In this document: piece by piece, positions 56,156 through 64,000 of the stretch
Position numbering within the stretch: position 1 is the stretch's first letter
How the letters are laid out: every line of letters starts with the position of its first letter
Assembly (NCBI GenBank): GCA_003117195.1
Contig: BDSI01000002.1
Coordinates: forward strand, 2,517,288 to 2,581,287
DNA length: 64,000 nucleotides
Reading direction: 5' to 3'
DNA from: Eudorina sp. 2006-703-Eu-15
Taxonomy: Eukaryota > Chlorophyta > Chlorophyceae > Chlamydomonadales > Volvocaceae
The notes under the pieces: model-generated
What the model saw: the letters and a program-made list of their open reading frames with translations, nothing else
The model's database searches: none
What the model was told of the DNA's origin: nothing
Made by a program: the position numbers and the translations under genes

Positions 56156-56870
56156 CTTTCATCGACGCCACTCCGGCATCCCCCCTTTGACCCAGTCTGC
56201 ACCCAGAGGCGCGCGATGTGGCGATATGTCATTCAAGGTTCAACGTGGATGGACCCCGGCCCCCACGAACCCCCTCGTGCAGCCGAGCCCAGCGGCACCC
56301 CTCCCCTTCAGCAGCTTCTCTCTAATGAGGCTACCCAATCAGGCTCCCTGCTCCAGATATTGACCACATCCCCCACCCCGCACTTCCCCCGGGCATCCAC
56401 CTTCCCCCGGATCATCCGGAGACCCTCACGACCACATCCCCCACCGCAGCTCACCCCCACCGCACACACGCGCCCGATCGGCCGGCGGTCTCGTCGCATT
56501 GCCCCCCACGGCGCATTACCTTCCTATGTACACACGTGTGATGATGATGACGACGATGACGATCGTGATATGTATGTACAACACAACATGGAGTCATGGA
56601 CGCGGGCACCGCCGCTCACTCACTGCGCGCCCGGCCGTCGCAAACGGTATGGTACGGCAGCCCAGCCAGCGGGATCCAGACCCAGACCCCATAGCCTCCC
56701 GTGCGTCCGCCGTAGAGTACGGTACACGTGGATCAACAAAACACAGCGGGTGAAGAAGTCGTAGGAGCGACGGCAGCAGCATCGTACAACGCGCGCACGT
56801 CACCTCTCCATGGCCCCCACCCATCGCCACCACGCCGCGCGCATTGCTGCGCAAGCCCAGTACCGTTTAG

Positions 56871-56899
<29 letters not shown>
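56871..56899. repeat. (GTCT)n tetranucleotide repeat
   Basis: About seven perfect GTCT/CTGT units. Confidence 0.93.
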
Positions 56900-56901
<2 letters not shown>

Positions 56902-57540
56902 CCGGATATCGTATCCACAACAGAATGATAAGGAATCACCCGACACGACGAACGCAAAAACGCCACTTTGACCGACCGACCGACTCCGAATCTGTCAAAT
57001 CCAACATCAAAGACGCGCGTGCGGCTGATATGGTGTCCAGCATGCGCACCCCGAGCGGAGACCCGTTCCAATGAATGCAGTGAAGGCAGCAACCCGCTGT
57101 CTGAGGAGGAGGACGTTGCCACCACCTCCACCACCGCCTCCGCCTCCACCACCGTCGCCGCCTCCACCACCTCCACCACCGCCGCAACGGCAGCAGCAGC
57201 ATGAACGGCGGCGGCGGCGGCCTTCGTCCAATCACCGCGGCTGTGCAGCCCACCGATACGATGTCCCCCCCAATCATGTGTCAGCCAAGGTACGGCATCC
57301 TCACCACGTCCTCGGCCCGGTCAAGCAAGCACTCCATCTGTGAATCTGCGGCCTGCGTGGCGTCCAGTGGGGATTTGGTTCCCCCCCATCGATGTCCCAC
57401 TTGCCGAGCCATATCACCGACATCACCATCACCATCACCACCATCATCGTCAAAATCATCATCCTCACCGCCATCATCCTCACCGCCATCATCCTCACCG
57501 CCATCATCCTCACCATCACCGTCATCCAGCCACTTCCCCC

Positions 57541-60500
57541 TCAGGGCGGCGTCCGGAAGTACCCATGGGGAACCTTCGCCGCAGGGGCCTTCTTGTCCTC
57601 CTTCTGCGGCACGAACCGGCCGTTCGCCATGGCCGCCATCTGCAACCACAGCCCCGCAGCACGCAAAGGGAAGGGAGCACGTGCCGTACTTAACCGTTAG
57701 GTGGTTGGTACGACCAACTCCACAATTATGTGGAGTGTGGCATGGGGCATGTGGGCGTCGCGCACGTGTCCTATGACGCGTGTGTTCGAATGGGCATGGA
57801 AACCACCTTTCCCATGCAGTGGCAATGGAAGGTTTGCCGGATCGATCCAGATGCACATGTAGGTGGACGTGCACATACCACATGTTCATCATGTACGACA
57901 TCTACGGCGCATGCCAGCATGGTATGGGCAGAACACGGGTGAGGTGAAGGGCCCGCGGGTCTGGGTGAACCAGCTACGGTCCCGGAGCGGAGGGAGACCA
58001 GGCCGCACCCAGTCGGACGGCGTGCAGAGGTCCAGTGTAGGGCATGTGGCATGCGGCATGCGGCATGCGGCATGCGGCGTGCGGCGTGCGGCATGCGGCA
58101 TGCGGCATGCGGCATGCGGCATGCGGCATGCGGCATGCGGCATGCGGCATGCGGCATGCGGCATGCGGCATGCGGCATGTGGCATGCGGCATGCGGCATG
58201 CGGCATGTGGCATGTGGCATGTGGCATGTGGCATGTGGCATGTGGCATGTGGCATGTGGCATGTGGCATGTGGCATGTGGCATGTGGCATGTGGCATGTG
58301 GCATGTGGCATGTGGCATGTGGCATGTGGCATGTGGCATGTGGCATGTGGCATGTGGCATGTGGCATGTGGCATGTGGCATGTGGCATGTGGCATGTGGC
58401 ATGTGGCATGTGGCATGTGGCATGTGGCATGTGGCATGTGGCATGGGGCATGTGGCATGTGGCATGGGGCATGCGCGAGTTCATCAAAGCAACCCGGAAC
58501 CCCCCACGTTGCCGCGCTGGAGGAACACTGCATAACTGCGTACGTGGCGGGGGGCCCGGCGCGGGCGCCTCTTCCCTCACTTGTGCACCGGGCGGCCCCA
58601 CACACCGGCGGTGTGAGCTGTGAGCTGTGAACTTGCGCCGCGCCGACACATGCCATGCCATGCAGTGTATCATACGATACCGCGCGACCGCCGGAAGGTC
58701 AACCGCCTCCGTCCCAAGCGTCCACCCGGAGCCTTGGCCCTGCCCCTGACCATCTGGCCATCTGGCCACCTGCCCTCCGCCGGGGACCGGCGCACCTTGA
58801 CGAGGTTCTCCTTGGGACCGGGGGGCTCCAGGGGGGCGGGGGCCGGCTCCTTCCGGGGCACCAGCCCCGCCACCACCGTCTCATCCTCCACCTCCTTGCC
58901 GCCCTGCCGTACCACGATGCGCGACGCCGCGCTGCCCTCCAGCTCCCTCATCACGCGCTGCACCCGGTCGATCTGCTGGGCCATCTGCGGACGGGGGGAC
59001 GGTCGGGAGGGGGTGGGCGGCGTCGGTCAACTGGACAACTACTACGCAATCGGTGATTGTTTCGCGATTTCGCTGTCTTTATTGACATTAAGGGGGGCGG
59101 CAGGGCCGTTCCGGGGGGAGGGACAAAATGGCGGGGTCAGCGCCACAGGGGCTCGGGAGGAGGGGGTGTCGGTGTCATTCGGGTGTCAACGGAACGTACC
59201 GCCGGTACAACGGTACAACGGTGCAAGAGTACAAGGGACGGAGTACGCACCGATGCGCACCCGGGAAGGGAAAGGGAAAGGATACGACGATGCACAGATA
59301 GATAGATGGCCACTTCTTGAAGGGGAAAGGGGGAGGGGGAGCGGCACCGCACCACAAGGGGGCCTCCAAACGCACCGGGGGACCAAATCCGCGGGACCGG
59401 CGACCGGGTGCGAATGCCGCGACACGCCAAACCAAGGCGCGGCGTGGCCATGCCTCGCGTGCCAAGCCCACCAAGGCGCGGCACCGGTACGCGGGAGGGT
59501 GAGGCTGCTGCCGCCCTCACAATCACCCCACCATCCCACCACCCACCCGTGCGTGTCTTCCCCCTTCCCCCGCCCTTGCTCGGCCCCCTGCTGCCGTACC
59601 CGGATGATGGTTTGCTCGTACATCCTCAGCCGCTCCTCCACGTCCGAGGAGATGATCTGCATGTGGCGGTCCACGTGGGTGATCACCTGCTTCACCTTGG
59701 CGTCCACGATGGACACCGCCTGGGGCGCGCGGGAATAAGGGGACAAGGTAGCGCGAAAGGACGGACGAAAGGATGTCAGGAGGGGGGAAAGGAGGTGTGG
59801 AACTGTGCGCTGTGTGGATGCAAACGCGAGGTGGCAATAGTGGCTGGGTGATGAGCAGCTGTACAGCACAGCAGCGGAAAACTGGGATACGGAGGCAGGA
59901 GGGCGGCGCTGAGCCGCCGGGACCGGTGGCGAAACGCGAAATCCTGGGTTTTGCCGCAGAGGCGGCATACGGTTGGAAGCGCAGAGCAGCGGCGCACCGT
60001 CGTGGCGGGTGGGGAGCGGGGAAGGATGCCGCCCGGATGCGTCCGTGCCCCCGACCCCCACAGCCCACCCCTACCTGGCGAGCGATGATGGCGGCCTTCT
60101 GCTGCTCCGCCTGCTCCGCCGCCGCTTGCTCCTCGAAGCTGTTGAGCAACGCCAGCGCGGCGCCCAGGCCGCCGCCGCCTCCGCCGCCGTTGGCCGGGAC
60201 GAGGTCCCTGCGCCCGCCGCCGCCGCCGCCGCCACCTGCAATCAGATCGACAGCCTAGTCACTCCGCCAGCCAGCCAGCCGACACAACAGTCAGTTGAAT
60301 CGGGGCCATACGGCATCGACGCCAGGCCCCACAAGGGCGTTTGCCTTGACCGTGGATCCCCCCACTCGCACCCCCTATCCCTATGCCAGTTCGCCCCAGG
60401 TCCCAGGTCCTAGCCAGACACCGGGAACCTTTCCATTGCCGGTACGGCACCTCTCCCAGCCAAGTACCGGGAACATCTTATGGCAGCACACGAGGAGTCC

Positions 60501-63500
60501 GGTGACCCTCCAAACCCCTGAGGCGAGTTGCACAGGCGTATGGATGTTCCTGAGGCGAGGTTCTTCCCCAGGAGGGAAGAAGCCTGAATCACCCCGAGAG
60601 CGCGTCACTCGGTCACGGCCTGCTGCTGTACGAGACGAGCTGCCGATGACGTGGCACCGCGGCCACCCACCTGACATGCCGCCGAACGCGGCCGCGGCCG
60701 CCGCGGCGCCCCCGCTGTCGGGCATGAAGCCCAGGTCGGCCGTGTTGAAGGTGGGGAGCGCCCGCATGGCCGGCTTGGCGAACACCGACCTGAGGGACTC
60801 CTCCAGGGTGCCCGACACTGCGGGGGGGAGGCAGGCGCAGGTGGGTCGGGACCAGGTGGGTCGGTTGGGGCCTTATGGGTCGGTTGAGAGCTTTTTCCCA
60901 CGATGGCCGAGCCAAGTTGCCAACATAGCCAGCCGGCCACTGGAACGCGACCCGGCGAGGACCCACCCGCATATGAGGTCGTGGTGCGCGGGCGCGCCGA
61001 AACGTGAGACCGCCAGAATGGCCTGTCCCTCGGATGTCGCTCCGCCCTTGTAAGGGCTTAGCCCCCATCGTAACGGAGCAACGCATTCCCCCCGCGATCC
61101 CCTGCGACCTGCGGCCCGACACCTCACCCCACCCCACCCCACCCCACCCCACCCCACCCCACCCCACCCCACCCCACCCCACCCCACCCCACCCCACCCG
61201 AACCCAAACCCATTCATTCAACACCGACAGAGCAGGGGCCGCCCGCACAGTCCCTCAGCCCCTCCGTCCCCAGCTCCCCACCCGCGGCACCCACCACCGC
61301 CGCTCGCCGCCAGCGCCGCCGCCACCGCGTTCGGGTGCCCCACCCCCATGCCCCCCGGGGTAGCCGGCGGCGGTCCCGTCGCCAGCATATTGAACGAGTT
61401 GGTCTGGATCTGCGCCCGGCCCCCGGTGGGGAGGGAGGCACAAGCATACACACAACGGGTGGGTATGGGTGGGTCTAAGAATCAACACACAACGGGCCTG
61501 CGGACGCCGGGCCAACCCCCCAGCAGCTAGCGGCCCGTCGCTTATGCATACAGCAAACAGATGGCCGCACCCCACAGCCCCCCGCCCCCCCCCCTCAGGC
61601 GGGGCCCCGGACCGAGCTCGGGGCGGGGGCGGGGGCTGTTGCACCGCCGCCGCGGGAACACACGCCAGCGCCCGGCCGGGCCGCATGCCTCGTGGCCGTC
61701 CTGGGCAGGTAGGTAGATGTCTGCATGGCGCCACCTCTTCATGGTAGCCGACGCCCCGAGCAGCAGATGAGGAATGCGGAATTCGTGGACATCATTGGCG
61801 AAGACTGTCGAGGTGTTGGGGATGTGGCATGCCGTCCGCATTCTCTGTCCGTACTCGTCTTCGAGCGCCCCGAGGGACCTGCACCCCGCCCCCGGGCCCC
61901 GACCCTCTGCCCGGGCTTCGGACAGAGCTGCATTTCGCGCTGGGGTATATATACCACCACTCCACACCACCACATCAGGACACGGTGAGGGGTGCCCCCA
62001 CCTGCAGCTGGAGCTCGTTGATGCCCTTCTCCAGCGCCGCGTGGTTCCGCTCCGTGTTCTGCTTGAGGCTCTGTGAGGGAGGCGGAGGAGACCGCGCAGC
62101 GCGCACGGACACAGGCGGACACAGGCCAAGCAATCATTCATCAGGGCTCCCAGACCCGTTGGGCGGCGAGATGCGACCGACTGGGATGCGGCAAAGGAAG
62201 CACAGACAGGACTCCCTCACACACACCCGTTGGACAGACGGGCCCAATAAACGCGGCCCCAGGCCGGCCGGCGGACCTTTCGCGAACCGCGAATCGGTCT
62301 GTCCGAACTGTTCATGCCACGCGCTCTCCTCTCCCTACTTGGCTGGGGCTGGAAACCATCTGGGTCACCGACCTCAACCCCCAGCACAATTACCACCGTA
62401 TACGGCATATAGTGCGTCCACGTGAAAGCGCTCATTCGGGCTGCTCAGCGCGCTCGGACGCTCACCGTCAGTCCCTTGTGCAGCGAGACCACGTCCTGTG
62501 AGACATCCGGACAGCGGGGGAGGGTGGAGAGGGCATAGGAAATTGGTAGACACTTTCACTGCGCTGCTGCCATAGCGAATATCCGATAACGGGTTGGAGA
62601 GGGCAGCCGCCGGGCTCTTTAGGAGGGGTGGCCAGTATCACCCATGCAAGGAGTATGCTGACGAATGCAGGTCGATGGCCCTCACAATTCCACACATGGG
62701 CACAAAAGCGACCCATCGAAAGGAAATCCGCACGAGTCAACAGCCAAGGACGGCTGCACGGGCAGCCCATCCGTCGAATCCGTGTCCAGCACGGACGGTG
62801 TGGGTAGATAAGACACCCGCCCGAACCAAACCAAGCAAGGGTATCCCTTGGTGGAAAATAGCAAGTAGGTAAGAGTGGTAATGGCGGATCACGTGTGCTC
62901 GATGGCAACACGTTTCGCCGAGGAGTCCGGCGTGTTCTGCACCGTCCGTGGCCGCAGCGACAGCGTTGAACCCGCCAACCCGCCTGCTGCGGTCCCAGCC
63001 ACCCACCATTGCGATCTGGGTCAGGTTCTGTTTGAGTTGCGCCGCGGCAGCCGCCTGCGCCGACACCTCCTCCCCCAGCGGCGAGGGGCCACCGGGCACC
63101 AGCGTGATTAGACAGTCCCGCATGCGGACCTGGGGCGAGCGAGCGGGGGGTATGGGGTCAAGGGAGGGCGAAAGAGGTTATGGGGTTGAGAGAGGGCGAG
63201 AGGGAGGGGTCAAGGGAGAGGAAAAAAGGACACGGGAGCCAGCGATGTGACAGTCCTCAACCGTCCCCTCGGGGAACGGCAGCGACTTGACGAGACGGAC
63301 GCCAAGGGTTGGAGTGGACCGTGGATCGTCCCTATCCACAGCATCGCCCCTGACATCGCCGCTCACACGATACTGTACATACGCATGACCCAAGGCTCTT
63401 GCCCGTCTAGTCTTTCCAAACATAGCCCCCCACGTGCCCTCCCCGCCCCACCCTCCCCCCCGTATCCACCGCAGCAGACGCACCACGTTCGCCGCCAGCG

Positions 63501-64000
63501 CGCCCAGCTCCTTCCGCAGCTGCGACACGTCCACCTCCCAGTCGGGGGCCGTCGTCGGGGGCGGGTTCAGCTTGTTGGGTCGTCCGCCGCCACCGGCGGG
63601 CGCCCCCGTAGCCGGCGGGGACGGCCCGCCATGCCGCCCGGACGGCGACGGCTGCAGCGCCCCCGCGCCGCCGCCGCCGCTGCGCGCCGCGCTGCGGTGC
63701 CGCGGGCTGCCGCCCGGCGAGTCGCCGTCATCATCCTGAATGAAGTCCTCGTCGGATACGTGAGGCTGAGGCTGAGGCTGCGGCGCCGCGCCCGAGGCCG
63801 CGTCGGCCGCGGCGCCGAGGCCCCCGCCGCCGGCTCGACTGGGGCTCGGCTGACGGGCGTCAGCGGCGCTAGCGGGCGCCTGCTGGGGCGCGGAGGCGGT
63901 GGAGGCGGTGGGCGGTATGGCGGTGACCAGCGTGAGCTGCTGCTGAGTGGCTTGCTGTGCCCGGCTGAGTGTGGAGACCTGCTGCTGCAGCGACGAGATC
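57541..64000 (-). CDS. Coiled-coil protein of unknown family (5' end beyond the window)
   Basis: Ten phase-consistent exons: 64000-63484, 63129-63007, 62495-62466, 62070-62002, 61409-61298, 60817-60671, 60235-60075, 59719-59600, 58984-58796 and 57639-57541 (TGA). The first exon in view starts in a coiled coil (SSLQQQVSTLSRAQQATQQQ), passes through a Pro/Gly-rich acidic linker (VSDEDFIQDDDGDSPGGS), and ends with LRKELGALAAN. Later exons read LKQNLTQIAM-DVVSLHKGLT-SLKQNTERNHAALEKG, a spacer IQTNSFNMLATG, then SLRSVFAKPAMRALPTF, poly-Gly, a long helix LLNSFEEQAAAEQAEQQKAA, DAKVKQVITHVDRHMQIISS, DVEERLRMYEQTII, QIDRVQRVMRELEG, and a Pro/Lys end. Several exons are short coiled-coil blocks in phase 0. 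Central coiled-coil nucleoporins or ciliary proteins are possible analogues, but I cannot assign one. If the last donor (58795) is unused, the ninth exon runs on to a stop at 58670. The last intron contains a large heptamer array. Confidence 0.62.
58041..58474. repeat. Heptamer array, two blocks: ggcatgc then ggcatgt
   Basis: About 60 seven-base units. The left block (to about 58180) is almost pure GGCATGC, a few mixed units follow, and the right block (to about 58440) is almost pure GGCATGT. All reading frames through it are open, which creates long false ORFs. It lies in the last intron of the coiled-coil gene. Confidence 0.97.
59023..59095 (+). repeat. Dispersed intronic repeat, copy 2 (inverse of 1655-1725)
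   Basis: GGCGGCGTCGGTCAACTGGA, then CAACTACTACGCAATCGGTG and a TTTCGCGATTTCGCTGTCTT part. It matches the reverse complement of 1655-1725 over about 70 bases. Located in an intron of the coiled-coil gene, about 57 kb from its partner. Confidence 0.78.
61126..61199. repeat. (CCCCA)n pentamer array, about 15 units
   Basis: Perfect CCCCA units. The G-rich complement (TGGGG) has G-quadruplex potential. Located in an intron of the coiled-coil gene. Confidence 0.95.
62533..62580 (+). repeat. Dispersed intronic repeat (ATAGGAAATTGGTAGACA) outside the FemAB-like gene
   Basis: GCATAGGAAATTGGTAGACA followed by CTTTCACTGCGCTGCTGCCA. The best match to the copies at 34-37 kb, here in an intron of the coiled-coil gene about 26 kb away. 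Confidence 0.78.

Larger units (their letters stand above)
54246..57540. other. Region without a firm gene; simple repeats and one possible ORF
   Basis: Contains (GT)n tracts at 54301-54320, 54338-54400 and 54750-54771, a (GTCT)n run at 56871-56899, Pro-coding CCACC/CCGCC triplets at 57117-57185, and 15-base ACCGCCATCATCCTC repeats at about 57465-57515. Upstream exons of the TFIIS-N gene may lie near 54830-54950 (a reading frame with RQAHRAYLTAASPYDG), but I could not place both borders. Confidence 0.5.

Noticed and set aside
58041..58474. CRISPR-like array
   Set aside because: The units are contiguous heptamers with no spacers. This is a simple tandem repeat in a eukaryotic intron.
57863..58656. 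Long open frames on both strands at the heptamer array
   Set aside because: A seven-base unit without stop codons opens every frame. The encoded MRHAACG-type repeats are an artefact.

Overview
The window looks like nuclear DNA of a GC-rich, flagellated green alga, probably a volvocalean/chlamydomonadalean chlorophyte. The coding parts are very GC-rich. Genes are split by many short GT..AG introns with strong GTGAGT/GTAAGT-type donors. Proteins are padded with Ala, Gly, Pro and Gln runs, and introns are full of (GT)n, hexamer and heptamer arrays. The gene content (retrograde IFT dynein light intermediate chain, proteasome chaperone PAC2, mitochondrial bL33, a DIRS-like tyrosine recombinase) is eukaryotic. 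All gene models were assembled by hand from reading frames, splice motifs and codon phase. Phase agreement across every junction is the main support for the families I do not recognise.

Layout, left to right: the 3' part of an unknown gene (+, 1-4311); mitochondrial ribosomal protein bL33 (-, 5516-5689); a small unknown membrane/coiled-coil protein (+, 6861-9424); a tRNA-Val(CAC)-like gene (+, 10219-10290); about 3 kb without a convincing gene; a Ser/Ala/Gly-rich low-complexity protein (-, 13363-16351); D1bLIC, the light intermediate chain of the IFT dynein (-, 18359-21579); an unusual protein joining a SAP/NuSAP-like N-terminus to an AAA+ module with eroded catalytic motifs (-, 22789-26887); a divergently transcribed Pro-rich protein (+, 27366-29654); a bacterial-type FemAB-like/DUF482 acyltransferase-fold protein with 11 exons (-, 31579-37319); a methyltransferase-like gene broken by a one-base frameshift in its SAM motif (-, 38974-40072); PSMG2/PAC2 (+, 40996-42954); a decayed DIRS-type retroelement with a tyrosine recombinase (43896-45554); a large TFIIS-N-domain protein with long low-complexity tracts (-, 46583-54245); and a coiled-coil protein running off the right edge (-, 57541-64000).

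Between and inside the GC-rich genes lie AT-richer islands (about 5.4-7, 9.5-12.7, 16.9-17.5, 21.6-24, 26.5-27.3, 38.2-41 and 55-56 kb) with little coding signal. A recurrent theme is short dispersed repeats. At least five different motifs of 20-70 bases recur in introns and intergenic DNA tens of kilobases apart, in both orientations. They look like relics of small mobile elements and are not explained by the genes.

There is no bacterial-style operon or defence system. Functionally the genes are unrelated housekeeping and ciliary genes. The best candidates for something undescribed are the SAP-AAA fusion, the tandem in-frame splice donors at 51746-51774, and the families of intronic dispersed repeats.
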